In this document: in pieces, positions 38,110 to 46,936 of the stretch | Layout: every line of letters starts with the position of its first letter | How positions within the stretch are numbered: the stretch's first letter is position 1 | Origin: Candidatus Aquabacterium excrementipullorum | GTDB lineage: Bacteria; Pseudomonadota; Gammaproteobacteria; Burkholderiales; Burkholderiaceae_C | Reading direction: 5' to 3' | NCBI GenBank assembly: GCA_019112875.1 | Contig: DXIO01000023.1 | Location: 30,354 to 94,353, forward strand | Length of the DNA: 64,000 nucleotides | The notes under the pieces: model-generated | Seen by the model: the letters and a program-made list of their open reading frames with translations, nothing else | Databases searched by the model: none | Told to the model about the DNA's origin: nothing | Made by a program: the position numbers and the translations under genes

Positions 38110-39150
38110 ATGAGCCATCCCACCCGCCTGGACCCCGCCACGCAGCCCGACGCCATTCGCCGGGCGGCGCAGCGCCTGGCCGACGGGCAGCTCGTGGCCC
38201 TGCCCACCGAGACGGTCTACGGCCTGGGCGCCCGTGCCGATGACGACGCCGCCGTGGCCCGCATCTTCGCGGCCAAGGGCCGGCCCAGCGACCACCCGCT
38301 GATCGTGCATGTGGCCGATGCGCAGGCCGCCGAAGCCTTCGCGGCCGAGCTGCCGCCCGTGGCGCGCCGCCTGATGGCGCGCTTCTGGCCCGGCCCGCTC
38401 ACGGTGATCGTGCCGCGCCGCGAGGGCGTGGGCAAAGCCTCTGCGGGTGGGCAGGACACCATCGGCCTGCGCTGCCCGGACCACCCCGTGGCGGTGGCCC
38501 TGCTGCGCGCGGCGCTGGCCTTGGGCGTGCCCGGCGTGTCCGCGCCCAGCGCCAACCGATTCGGCCGTGTCAGCCCCACGCGAGCGGAGCACGTTGAAAG
38601 CGAGTTCGCCGAAGACGACCTGCTGGTGCTCGATGGCGGCCCCTGCGAGGTCGGCATCGAATCGGCCATCGTCGATTGCTCGCGCGGTGCGCCGGTGTTG
38701 CTGCGCCCGGGGAGCCTCACGCGGGACGAGCTGGCCGAGGTGGCCGGCGAGCCCATCGCCTGGTCCCGTCCCGAGGCGCCTGATCCTGACGCGCCACGGG
38801 CCTCGGGCACCCTGCTGGCGCATTACGCGCCGCGTGCCAAGGTGCACCTGATGGACGGCAGCGCCCTGGTGCGCGCGCTCGACGACCTGATCCCCGTGCT
38901 GATGGTGGGCCAGCACCCGGTGCCGCGCGTGGCCGTGTACTCGCGCACCGCCTGGGCCCACCGGGTCGGGCAGCCCGGCGTCGTCTTCAAGGTGATGCCG
39001 GTCCAGGCCGCCACCGCCGCGCACGACCTGTTCGCCGACCTGCGCGACATGGATGCGCTCGGCGTCGAGCAGATCTGGGTGGAGGCGCCGCCACCGGATA
39101 CCGCCTGGGACGGCGTGCGCGACCGGCTTGGCCGTGCTGCCGCCGCGTGA
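38110..39150 (+). CDS. tsaC: Threonylcarbamoyl-AMP synthase, Sua5 form (with C-terminal Sua5 domain)
   Basis: 346 residues. The YrdC domain (about 15-205) has LPTETVYGLGARA, KGRPSDHPLIVHV and the SAPSANRFGRVSPT loop. The extra C-terminal Sua5 domain (about 235-340) makes this the long form, unlike the roughly 190-residue E. coli TsaC. The enzyme makes threonylcarbamoyl-AMP from Thr, bicarbonate and ATP for t6A37 modification of tRNAs; its later partner tsaB is encoded in the same window at 42221. Confidence 0.92.
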   Translation: MSHPTRLDPATQPDAIRRAAQRLADGQLVALPTETVYGLGARADDDAAVARIFAAKGRPSDHPLIVHVADAQAAEAFAAELPPVARRLMARFWPGPLTVIVPRREGVGKASAGGQDTIGLRCPDHPVAVALLRAALALGVPGVSAPSANRFGRVSPTRAEHVESEFAEDDLLVLDGGPCEVGIESAIVDCSRGAPVLLRPGSLTRDELAEVAGEPIAWSRPEAPDPDAPRASGTLLAHYAPRAKVHLMDGSALVRALDDLIPVLMVGQHPVPRVAVYSRTAWAHRVGQPGVVFKVMPVQAATAAHDLFADLRDMDALGVEQIWVEAPPPDTAWDGVRDRLGRAAAA

Positions 39151-39232
39151 TTGCACTGCCTGTATGCTTCGGGTCTGCGTTTTGGAGGCGGTTGCGCCGC
39201 CTGTTCGGGGCAAGGCCCCCTGTGGAGAGTTC

Positions 39233-40510
39233 ATGACGATCGCCGGTACCGTTCAAGTTCACAAATCTTTGCCCGCCTGGCGCCGCCTGGCACGGGTCGG
39301 CGTGGTCACGTCCATCGCGGCCACGGCCGTGCTGCTGACCGCCTGCGGTGGCGGTGACCAGGTCAAGAAGTTCAAGCCGACCAAGATCGTGTCCTTCGGC
39401 GACGAGAACAGCGCGCTGGTGGAAGTGAACGTCGGTGGCAACGGCACCGTCACCACCATCAAGGGCTTCAAGTACGGCGTCAACGACATCGGCATCGCGA
39501 AGGTGGGGGCAGATCCGTCCGGTCTCACGGTGGCCAGCACCCAGACGGCCTGGATCGACTTTCCCGCTGTCGGCAGCGCGGTGTCCAACACCCTGGCAGG
39601 CAGCCTCACCGCCACCAGCTCCTATTACCAAGTGGTGCAGGATTTCAACCTGACCACGCTCTACACGAACTCGTCCAGCGGCACGCAGCCCGTCACCTAC
39701 ACCTACACCTACTACTGCGCCAGCAACCGCCTGTGGAACCAGATCCTGGCCAACAGCTATGGCCTGGGCTACAAGACGCAATGCCCCTCCGAGACCTATT
39801 CGGGCGCGGTCACGTACGCTGAAAACGCGGCCACGGTCACGTCCACGGCGACGCAGGTGTCCGCCCACCGCGGCGAGCTCGACAGCAACACACTGGTCAC
39901 GGTGATGGCCGGCCAGAACGACGTGCTCAATGCCTACGCCGAGATCAGGGCCGGCACGCTCACGCTGGATTCGGCCAAGAGCCGCATGACGGCGCAAGGC
40001 GCCGCGCTGGCCGCCATCGTCAACGATGTCATCAAGACGGGTGCCCGCGTGCTGGTCGTCAAGCTGCCCGACCTGGGCGTAAGCCCTCTGGGTATCGCCG
40101 ATCCCGCGCTTCCCGATGGCAGCAGCGCGGCCACGAACCTGGCAGCGCTGGTCCTGGCCTTCAACAACGGCATCCTGAACACCATCACCAACGATGGCAC
40201 CAAGATCGGCCTGGTCAACTTCTACGATTACACCCGCTACATCCACGATTCGCCGACCAACTACGGCTTCACGGAGATGGTGTCGTCGGTTTGCCAGACC
40301 ACCTCTGTCTACAAGCCTGATGGCACGGCGACCAGCGGTGCGCGCACGGCACCGCTGTATGGCGGCGATGCGCTGCTGTACTGCAACTCGTACACGATCA
40401 CGAACTCGGCCAGCACCTACTTCTGGTCCGACGAGGTCCACCTGTCGCCGGGCGCGCACGCCTACCTGGGCTCGCTGGCCTACTCCCGGGCAGACGACAA
40501 CCCGTTCTGA
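39233..40510 (+). CDS. SGNH/GDSL-like lipoprotein with Glu at the usual nucleophile position
   Basis: 425 residues from the ATG at 39233 (GGAG five bases upstream). A signal peptide with lipobox LLTAC (Cys about 37) predicts an outer-membrane or periplasmic lipoprotein. Block I of the SGNH fold reads VSFGDENS, where GDSL enzymes have GDS; block III is GQNDV (GxND) and block V is DEVHLSPGAHAYLG (DxxH). So Gly, Asn, Asp and His of the SGNH set are present while the Ser position is Glu. Either the Ser two residues on takes over or the protein is not a conventional esterase. A TATGCT box at 39163-39168 may be its -10 element. Substrate unknown. Confidence 0.8.
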   Translation: MTIAGTVQVHKSLPAWRRLARVGVVTSIAATAVLLTACGGGDQVKKFKPTKIVSFGDENSALVEVNVGGNGTVTTIKGFKYGVNDIGIAKVGADPSGLTVASTQTAWIDFPAVGSAVSNTLAGSLTATSSYYQVVQDFNLTTLYTNSSSGTQPVTYTYTYYCASNRLWNQILANSYGLGYKTQCPSETYSGAVTYAENAATVTSTATQVSAHRGELDSNTLVTVMAGQNDVLNAYAEIRAGTLTLDSAKSRMTAQGAALAAIVNDVIKTGARVLVVKLPDLGVSPLGIADPALPDGSSAATNLAALVLAFNNGILNTITNDGTKIGLVNFYDYTRYIHDSPTNYGFTEMVSSVCQTTSVYKPDGTATSGARTAPLYGGDALLYCNSYTITNSASTYFWSDEVHLSPGAHAYLGSLAYSRADDNPF

Positions 40511-40524
40511 TCAGCCCCTGATCG

Positions 40525-40569
40525 CCTGAACGAACCATCCCGGCCGGGCGCCGGGATGGTTCGTTCAGG
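40525..40569. terminator. Bidirectional hairpin terminator with perfect 20-bp stem
   Basis: Arms 40525-40544 and 40550-40569 are exact reverse complements (20 bp, GC-rich inner half) around the five-base loop CGGGC. It lies between two converging genes, and the dacB stop codon (40565-40567) is inside the right arm. There is no T run, but stem length and position fit a shared intrinsic terminator. Confidence 0.75.
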
Positions 40570-42151
40570 GGGCGCCCGACGCGGCCCAGCCCACCGTGGC
40601 CTGCAGCACGCCCCGCGCCCCGCCGGCGCGCGGATCGTTGACCACGGCCACCACCACCCAGCGCCGGCCCTTGTCGTCCTGGACCACCCCGGCGATGGAG
40701 GCCGCTCCCTCCAGCGAGCCGGTCTTGAGGTGCGCCCGCCCGGTCCCGGCGGCCATGCGGCGCGCGGTGCCGTCCACGCCGGCCACCGGCAGCGAGGCCA
40801 ACCACTCCGGCATCATCGGATCGGCCCACATCACCTGCACCCAGCGGGCCATGCAGTGGGCGGTGGCCACCTCCACGCGGGACAGGCCCGAGCCGTTGTC
40901 CATCTGCAGGGCGTTGCCTTCACAGGGATTGGCGGAGGCGTTCTGGCGGGTGGCCTCGCGCACATGCGCCGTCACCTGGGTACGGGCCCCTTCCAGCGTG
41001 GCATGGCCTGTCTCGGGGTCCAGCCCCAGGGTCAGGAACAGTTGGCGGGCCATCACGTTGTTGCTGAACTTGTTGATGTCGCGCACGACTTCTGCCAGCG
41101 GCGGCGACACCCAGTCCAGCCAGGGTGTGGGCGAGGCGGGCCAGGCACCGTCGCGCACCTGGCCACGCAGGCGTCCGCCCGCCTCTTGCCAGGCGGCCTC
41201 GAACACGCGCGCGCTGTGCTCTCCTTCGGTGGCCTGAGGCCAGCGCAAGGGCCAGGCCTGGTCCTGGCAGGCCGCGGGGTAGCGGCCCCGCAGGTGCACG
41301 GTGCGGCGGCTGGCGGGGGCGGGGTCGATGCTCAGCTGCAGGGCCTCGCGCCAGTCGCCGCAGGGGGATTGGCGGTCCAGCGTGAGGCGGGCGTCCAGGG
41401 CCACGCCCGCCAGCGGGGGATTCAGGCCCACGCGCACGCCGCCCGGGCTGGCCGGGTCGGGTCGGAGGGTCAGGCTGGCCGCGCCATGCGCCAGCAACCA
41501 CGCGTCGGCGCCGGCGTTGTAGGGCTTGAGGGGCTGGCCGTCGAAGGCGGCCGCGTCGTAGGAGGGCAGGGCGAACAGGCTGCGGTCCACGACCACGTCG
41601 CCGCGGATCTCGCGCAGGCCGGCCGCCCGCCAGGTGCGCAGGGCCTCGGCCAGGCGCATGGCGTCCATCGAGGGGTCGCCGCTGGCCTTGAGGTGCACAT
41701 TGCCGCGCAGCACGCCCTGGGCGTCCAGGCGGCCGTCCAGCGCGGCGGCGGTGTGCCATCGGTAGGCCGGCCCCAGCGTGCGCAGCGCCACGCCCGTGGT
41801 CAGCAACTTCATCACCGAGGCCATCTGGCGGGGGGTGTCGCCCTGCAGGGCCAGGCGCGGGCGGTCGCTGTCCACGCCCTGCACCCACAGGGACACGGCG
41901 CTGATCGGCAGGCCGCTGTCGATCAGCGCCTGGGCGATGGGCTCCGGGAGCGATGGCGGCGTGCCGGCCGAAGAGACGGTGCCGGTTGCCGTGAAAGGAG
42001 GCGGCAAGGGTTGCGCAAGGACCTGGCCACCCAGCAGTGCTGCGGCACTCGGCAGCAGGGCCGTCCAGCGGGCCAGAAGGGTTGCGGCGCCCCGGGGCCG
42101 TCGGCCGGGCGGGACATGGGCGGACATGGCCCGCGGAAACCGTGAAGACAT
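40565..42151 (-). CDS. dacB: D-Ala-D-Ala carboxypeptidase/endopeptidase PBP4 (DacB)
   Basis: 528 residues from the ATG at 42151, which follows a TATGAT box by seven bases; ATGs at 42163, 42160 and 42127 are alternatives. A signal peptide (LLPSAAALLGGQVLAQP) is followed by the three penicillin-binding motifs in order: SVMK (Ser about 123), SNN (in INKFSNNVMA) and KTG (HLKTGSLEG near residue 480). The long insertion between SxxK and SxN is typical of class C low-mass PBPs. It cleaves D-Ala-D-Ala termini and cross-bridges in the periplasm. The reading frame continues upstream for 600 codons without starts or similarity; that part is antisense shadow of tsaB-rimI-udg. Confidence 0.92.
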   Translation of the reverse strand: MSSRFPRAMSAHVPPGRRPRGAATLLARWTALLPSAAALLGGQVLAQPLPPPFTATGTVSSAGTPPSLPEPIAQALIDSGLPISAVSLWVQGVDSDRPRLALQGDTPRQMASVMKLLTTGVALRTLGPAYRWHTAAALDGRLDAQGVLRGNVHLKASGDPSMDAMRLAEALRTWRAAGLREIRGDVVVDRSLFALPSYDAAAFDGQPLKPYNAGADAWLLAHGAASLTLRPDPASPGGVRVGLNPPLAGVALDARLTLDRQSPCGDWREALQLSIDPAPASRRTVHLRGRYPAACQDQAWPLRWPQATEGEHSARVFEAAWQEAGGRLRGQVRDGAWPASPTPWLDWVSPPLAEVVRDINKFSNNVMARQLFLTLGLDPETGHATLEGARTQVTAHVREATRQNASANPCEGNALQMDNGSGLSRVEVATAHCMARWVQVMWADPMMPEWLASLPVAGVDGTARRMAAGTGRAHLKTGSLEGAASIAGVVQDDKGRRWVVVAVVNDPRAGGARGVLQATVGWAASGAP

Positions 42152-42158
42152 GCGTTCC

Positions 42159-42213
42159 ATCATAGGGCTGAGCCGGGGCGGCGGCGCAGGCCGCGCACGG
42201 CACTCGGTACACT
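42159..42213. promoter_or_regulatory. Divergent dacB / tsaB promoters without leaders
   Basis: TATGAT on the minus strand (42164-42159) is seven bases from the dacB ATG. TACACT on the plus strand (42208-42213) is seven bases from the tsaB ATG. Neither gene shows a Shine-Dalgarno in front, and both spacings would put the transcription start at or next to the ATG. The -35 regions are not convincing. Confidence 0.4.
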
Positions 42214-42220
42214 GGCGGCC

Positions 42221-42985
42221 ATGTCTCTGCCCGCATCCCCCCGCCTGATCGTCCTGGACACGGCCACCGAGACCGTGCACCTGGCCCTGGCCACGCCCGA
42301 TCGCGTGCAGGCGCGGGCGCTGGATGGCGGCGCGCGCTCGTCCGCGACGACGCTGCCGGGCCTGCAGGCGCTGGTCGCGCAAGCCGGCCTGGCCTGGGCG
42401 GACATCGACGCCATCGGCTTCGGCCGTGGCCCGGGCGCCTTCACCGGCCTGCGCACCGCCTGCGCCGTGGCGCAGGGCCTGGCGCTGGGCCTGGACAAGC
42501 CCGTGCTGGCGCTGGACACCCTGATGGCCGTGGCCGAAAACGCCCGGCAGACCAGCCCGGCCCTGGCGCAAGCCCTGGCCGACGCGCCCGATACCCTGCT
42601 GTGGGTGCTGCAGGATGCGCGCATGAGCGAGGTGTACGCGTCGGCCTACCGCCTGGACCCGGTCACCGGCTGGATCCAGGCGACCGCGCCCGTGCTGTGG
42701 CCGCTGGATCACCTGCGCGCCCAGGTGCAATCGGGCACCGTGCGCTGCGCCGTCGGCAGCGCGCTCACCGCCTACCCGCAGGCCGTGGCCGGCCTGATCG
42801 GCCCCTTCGTGGCAGAGGCCCAGCCGCGGGGCGAGGCCCTGGCCGCGCTGGCGCTGGCCGCCTGGTCGCGGGGCGAGACGCTCGACCCCGCCCTGGCCCT
42901 GCCACTGTACGTGCGCGACAAGGTCGCCCAGACCACGCAGGAACGCCGCCAGGCCGCCCTGGCCCCGGCCGGAGGCGCCGCGTGA
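42221..42985 (+). CDS. tsaB: tRNA threonylcarbamoyladenosine biosynthesis protein TsaB
   Basis: 254 residues. The N-terminal ASKHA fold begins LIVLDTATETVHLAL, and the family mark IGFGRGPGAFTGLRTACAVAQGLALG (about 66-91) follows. TsaB is the partner that activates the TsaD subunit in transfer of threonylcarbamoyl to A37 of tRNA. It is the first gene of a three-gene operon in which rimI and the uracil-DNA glycosylase gene follow by overlapping stop/start codons. Confidence 0.93.
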   Translation: MSLPASPRLIVLDTATETVHLALATPDRVQARALDGGARSSATTLPGLQALVAQAGLAWADIDAIGFGRGPGAFTGLRTACAVAQGLALGLDKPVLALDTLMAVAENARQTSPALAQALADAPDTLLWVLQDARMSEVYASAYRLDPVTGWIQATAPVLWPLDHLRAQVQSGTVRCAVGSALTAYPQAVAGLIGPFVAEAQPRGEALAALALAAWSRGETLDPALALPLYVRDKVAQTTQERRQAALAPAGGAA

Positions 42986-43452
42986 GCCTGGCCTCCCTGG
43001 TGATCCGCCCCATGGGCCTGGACGACGTGCCCGCCGTGCGCGCGCTGGAGCTGGACGCCTGCGCCCACCCGACGCATGCCTGGTCCGAGGACAACTACCG
43101 CTCCTCGCTGGGCAGCGGCTACTGGATGCAGGTGGCCTGCGAGCCCGAGGGCGCGGTGGTCGGCGTGTGCGTGGCCATGCTGGGCGTGGACGAGCTGCAC
43201 CTGCTGAACATCGCCGTGGCGCGCGCCTGGCAGAGCCAGGGGCTGGCGCGCCATTTCCTGGCGCTGCTGATCGAGCTGAGCCGCCAGCACCACCTGCAGG
43301 CGATCTGGCTGGAGGTGCGGCCCACCAACGCCCGGGCCCGCGCGCTGTACGCCCGCCAGGGTTACCTGGACGTGGGCCTGCGCAAGCAGTACTACCCCGC
43401 CGCCGAGGGCCGCGAGGATGCCCTGGTGATGAAGCGCGAGGTGACGCCATGA
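42982..43452 (+). CDS. rimI: Ribosomal protein S18 alanine N-acetyltransferase RimI
   Basis: 156 residues from a GTG overlapping the tsaB stop (GTGA). It is a single GNAT domain: VIRPMGLDDVPAVRALE, acetyl-CoA loop region VARAWQSQGLARHFL (about 78-92) and the C-terminal WLEVRPTNARARALYARQGYLDVGLRKQYY typical of RimI. It acetylates the N-terminal Ala of S18. The tsaB-rimI pairing is widespread in bacteria and supports the call over other GNATs. Confidence 0.92.
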   Translation: MSLASLVIRPMGLDDVPAVRALELDACAHPTHAWSEDNYRSSLGSGYWMQVACEPEGAVVGVCVAMLGVDELHLLNIAVARAWQSQGLARHFLALLIELSRQHHLQAIWLEVRPTNARARALYARQGYLDVGLRKQYYPAAEGREDALVMKREVTP

Positions 43453-44357
43453 CCGCCCGCTGGTCCGAACGCCAGGTCGCGATGCTGCGCGAGATGGGGG
43501 TGCAGCACTTCTGGCCGCTGCAGCCCGAGGCCGAGGCATCGCCTCCGGCCGCTGCCGCCGCGCGTGAGACTGCCGCCAGCGCCATGGTGAGCGCCGCGTC
43601 CGCGATCACGGACATCCTGCCGCAGCGCACGGCCACCGTCGGCGATGTGGCCGGCGTACCGGCGCCATCCGCCGCCACACGCCCCGTGACGACGCCGTCG
43701 CGCGCCGGTGGCACGACCGCGTCGCCGGCACGCCCCGCCGCCGCCACCACCGTGCCCCTGGGCGCCCGTCCCACCGGCGTCGAATCGATGGACTGGGCCA
43801 CCCTGCAGGGCACCGTCTCCGGCTGCGAGGCCTGCGGCCTGTGCAAGGGCCGCCGCAAGACGGTGTTCGGCGTGGGCAACACCAGCGCCCGCTGGATGCT
43901 GGTGGGCGAGGCCCCCGGCGAGCAGGAGGACCGCGTCGGCGAGCCCTTCGTCGGCCGCGCCGGGCAGTTGCTCGACCGCATGCTCACCGCCGTGGGCCTG
44001 ACCCGCTCGGAGGCCGATGCCGCGCAGCAGGTCTACATCGCCAACGTGATCAAGTGCCGCCCGCCCGGCAACCGCAACCCGCTGCCCGAAGAAGTCGCGC
44101 AGTGCGAGCCCTACCTGCTGCGCCAGGTCGAGCTGGTGCAGCCACGCCTGATCCTGGCCATGGGGCGCTTCGCGGTGCAGTCGCTGCTCAAGTCCAGCGA
44201 GCCCATCGGCCGCCTGCGCGGCCGAGTGCACGATTACCACGGCGTGCCGCTGGTCGTCACCTACCACCCGGCCTACCTGCTGCGCAACCCGGCCGACAAG
44301 GCGCTGGCCTGGGATGACCTCTGCCTGGCCCGCGAGCTGGTCCAGTCCAAGGGCTGA
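43449..44357 (+). CDS. Family 4 uracil-DNA glycosylase (Fe-S)
   Basis: 302 residues from an ATG overlapping the rimI stop (ATGA). The catalytic part (about 115-300) has CEACGLCKGR, the active-site VGEAPGEQEDRVGEPFVGRAG, the Cys-bearing NVIKCRPPGNRNP, and YHPAYLLRNP at the C terminus. These are the marks of family 4 UDG, which removes uracil from DNA and holds a [4Fe-4S] cluster with four Cys. An N-terminal arm of about 90 residues (25-110) is Ala/Thr/Pro-rich and low in complexity, probably a flexible tether; it is absent from the compact archaeal enzymes. Confidence 0.93.
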   Translation: MTARWSERQVAMLREMGVQHFWPLQPEAEASPPAAAAARETAASAMVSAASAITDILPQRTATVGDVAGVPAPSAATRPVTTPSRAGGTTASPARPAAATTVPLGARPTGVESMDWATLQGTVSGCEACGLCKGRRKTVFGVGNTSARWMLVGEAPGEQEDRVGEPFVGRAGQLLDRMLTAVGLTRSEADAAQQVYIANVIKCRPPGNRNPLPEEVAQCEPYLLRQVELVQPRLILAMGRFAVQSLLKSSEPIGRLRGRVHDYHGVPLVVTYHPAYLLRNPADKALAWDDLCLARELVQSKG

Positions 44358-44378
44358 CGCCCTCGGGCCCGAGCGCCC

Positions 44379-45491
44379 TCAGTCGTTGTCGCTCAGGTAG
44401 CGCTTGCGCCAGAACAGCCAGGCCAGGCCCACGGCCACGCCGGCCATCAGCATGCAGGCCACCCAGAAGCCCATGGCCTTGTGGATCAGCGGGATGCTGT
44501 CGAAATTCATCCCGAAGATGCCGGTGATCAGGTTCAGCGGCAGGAAGATGGCGGTCAGCACCGTCAGCGTGCGCATGATCTCGTTGGTGCGGCTGCCCTG
44601 CGCCGAGAAGTGCATCTGCACCGCGCTCTCGGCTGAGCTTTCCAGCCGGCGCACATGGCTCAGCACGCGCTCGATGTGCTCGTGCACATCACGCGAGCGC
44701 ACGCGCAGCACCTCGCGCTCGCGCGCCGCACCCGGATCGGGCGGCGTGGGCCACTCGTCCAGCGCGTCGATCCATTCCTGGATGGCGCTGCGCTGGTCCT
44801 CGCAGGTGTCCTCCAGCAGGTGCAGCGCATTGCGCGATTCCAGCAGCGCCTGCCAGTTGATGAAGCGGCTGCTGCGGCTGCCCAGCAGTTCCTGCTGCAG
44901 GTAACCGAACTGGCGCGTGAGCAGGCGGCGCAGGTCCAGGTAGCTGTCGACCATGTGGTTGACGATGCGCAGCATCAGGTCGGCCGAGCTGGGCGGCAGG
45001 CGGCTGGCGCTGCCGCGCAGATCGACGCCGTTCTCGCGCCCCTGCGCCATCTGGTGCATGCGGTTGACGAAGAACTCGTGCACGGCGCAGTCGGCCGGGT
45101 GCACCGTCAGCAGCAGGCGGTCGAACACGGCCATGCCCATCGGGCTGGTGTCGATCGAGGCCAGCGCCTGGCGCGCGGTCGAGGCCGTGCCGGTGGATTC
45201 GTCCAGGAACATGCGCTCAGTGCGTGGCCCGGCGGCCAACCGGCGGAACACCATCAGGTCGTACCACGAGGTGTAGTCGAATTGCGAGGGCAGTTGCGGG
45301 TTGAGCAGGTCGGCCACGTGCAGGTCGACCAGGGCGCCACCGGCCAGGCGCTGCAGATGGCTCTGCACATCGCCCAGGTTCACTTCGAACTCACGGCGGC
45401 CCAGGGTCACCCACAGGAAGCCCTCGGTCAGTGGCTTCTCGGGCCAGCCGGGCAGTTCCTGGAAGCGGTCGTTGATCAGGAAGAAGCGCAC
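44379..45491 (-). CDS. CorA/ZntB-family divalent metal transporter
   Basis: 370 residues from a GTG at 45491 with AGGA upstream. A long cytoplasmic domain is followed by helix-rich RTNEIMRTLTVLTAIFLPLNLITGIFGMNF and a second transmembrane helix ending WLFWRKRYLSDND. The GMN motif (about 329) closes the first helix and defines the family; the sequence after GMN does not tell Mg from Zn or other ions, so the substrate stays open. It converges on the uracil-DNA glycosylase gene and lies downstream of hemB on the same strand with a 110-base gap holding no recognisable gene. Confidence 0.9.
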   Translation of the reverse strand: MRFFLINDRFQELPGWPEKPLTEGFLWVTLGRREFEVNLGDVQSHLQRLAGGALVDLHVADLLNPQLPSQFDYTSWYDLMVFRRLAAGPRTERMFLDESTGTASTARQALASIDTSPMGMAVFDRLLLTVHPADCAVHEFFVNRMHQMAQGRENGVDLRGSASRLPPSSADLMLRIVNHMVDSYLDLRRLLTRQFGYLQQELLGSRSSRFINWQALLESRNALHLLEDTCEDQRSAIQEWIDALDEWPTPPDPGAAREREVLRVRSRDVHEHIERVLSHVRRLESSAESAVQMHFSAQGSRTNEIMRTLTVLTAIFLPLNLITGIFGMNFDSIPLIHKAMGFWVACMLMAGVAVGLAWLFWRKRYLSDND

Positions 45492-45601
45492 AACAGGTGT
45501 CCTGGACGGTCAAATGTGACAACAGGGCGACAGTGTGACGTAATCCGGCTGAACGGGCACCCCGCGATCGCCCGGGGCGGGCGAGGGCGGGGGGCGGCCT
45601 T

Positions 45602-46621
<1,020 letters not shown>

Positions 46622-46664
46622 TCAGGGTGTGAACGATTGCAAAGAAATGAACGAAATGGGCCAA

Positions 46665-46684
46665 ATGTCCGCCCCGGCGGACAT
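46665..46684. promoter_or_regulatory. Perfect inverted repeat between hemB and the small RNA promoter
   Basis: ATGTCCGCC and GGCGGACAT (46665-46673 and 46676-46684) are exact reverse complements two bases apart. The site is 58 bases upstream of hemB and just before the -35 position of the plus-strand promoter, so it could be an operator controlling both, or a leader hairpin in hemB mRNA. Confidence 0.45.
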
Positions 46685-46690
46685 GGGCTC

Positions 46691-46719
46691 TGTGCATGGC
46701 CGGAGAACCTGTCTATAAT
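46691..46719 (+). promoter_or_regulatory. Sigma-70-like promoter of the small RNA
   Basis: A perfect -10 hexamer TATAAT lies at 46714-46719, with a poor -35 (TGTGCA, 46691-46696) at 17-base spacing. Transcription would start near 46726. TATAAT is rare in DNA this rich in GC. Confidence 0.6.
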
Positions 46720-46725
46720 TGATCC

Positions 46726-46841
46726 CGGATGATACGCCGCAAGGCTGTCATTCCCTGCTTTTCCTCCCTGAGCAGGTGCCTTACCGTGATGACAGCGTTA
46801 AGGCTTCAAAGCCCCGGCCTTATCGCCGGGGCTCTTTTTTT
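46726..46841 (+). ncRNA. Candidate structured small RNA with intrinsic terminator
   Basis: An independent unit of about 116 bases runs from a TATAAT promoter to a strong terminator, with no credible reading frame. Outer arms GCTGTCAT (46744-46751) and ATGACAGC (46789-46796) pair exactly, and inside them CCTGCT (46754-46759) pairs with AGCAGG (46771-46776), leaving an 11-base loop that contains CCTCCC. That loop is complementary to Shine-Dalgarno sequences. The terminator stem is GCCCCGGC/GCCGGGGC (46811-46818, 46825-46832) followed by seven T. A betaproteobacterial 'hemB RNA motif' upstream of hemB has been described; I cannot confirm identity here. Confidence 0.6.
46811..46841 (+). terminator. 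Intrinsic terminator of the small RNA
   Basis: An 8-bp all-GC stem (46811-46818 with 46825-46832), loop CTTATC, and a tract TCTTTTTTT ending at 46841. This is the clearest rho-independent terminator in the window and gives the small RNA its 3' end and the plus orientation. Confidence 0.85.
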
Positions 46842-46923
46842 GCCCGTACGGTTTGGGGTGCGATCAGAAGTGATCGCGTCGCCGGTGTGACGCCCCGTTC
46901 ACAGCCCCCATCATGGCCCCACT

Positions 46924-46929
46924 CATAAT
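46924..46929 (+). promoter_or_regulatory. Possible -10 element directly before hemJ
   Basis: CATAAT ends seven bases before the ATG at 46937. No ribosome-binding site is visible, so a leaderless mRNA is possible. The same spacing is seen at tsaB, dacB and glcE. Confidence 0.35.
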
Positions 46930-46936
46930 GGTCGCC

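Noticed and set aside
42164..43987. 600-codon upstream extension of the dacB frame
   Set aside because: Low-complexity Arg/Ala product antisense to tsaB, rimI and the uracil-DNA glycosylase gene; the signal peptide and PBP4 motifs begin only after 42163.
44362..44373. Palindrome CTCGGGCCCGAG between the glycosylase and CorA genes as a terminator
   Set aside because: No loop and no T run; a self-complementary 12-mer is expected by chance in DNA of this composition.
46719..46928. Possible 69-codon gene over the small RNA
   Set aside because: It begins at a non-ATG codon inside the -10 box and reads through the terminator hairpin.
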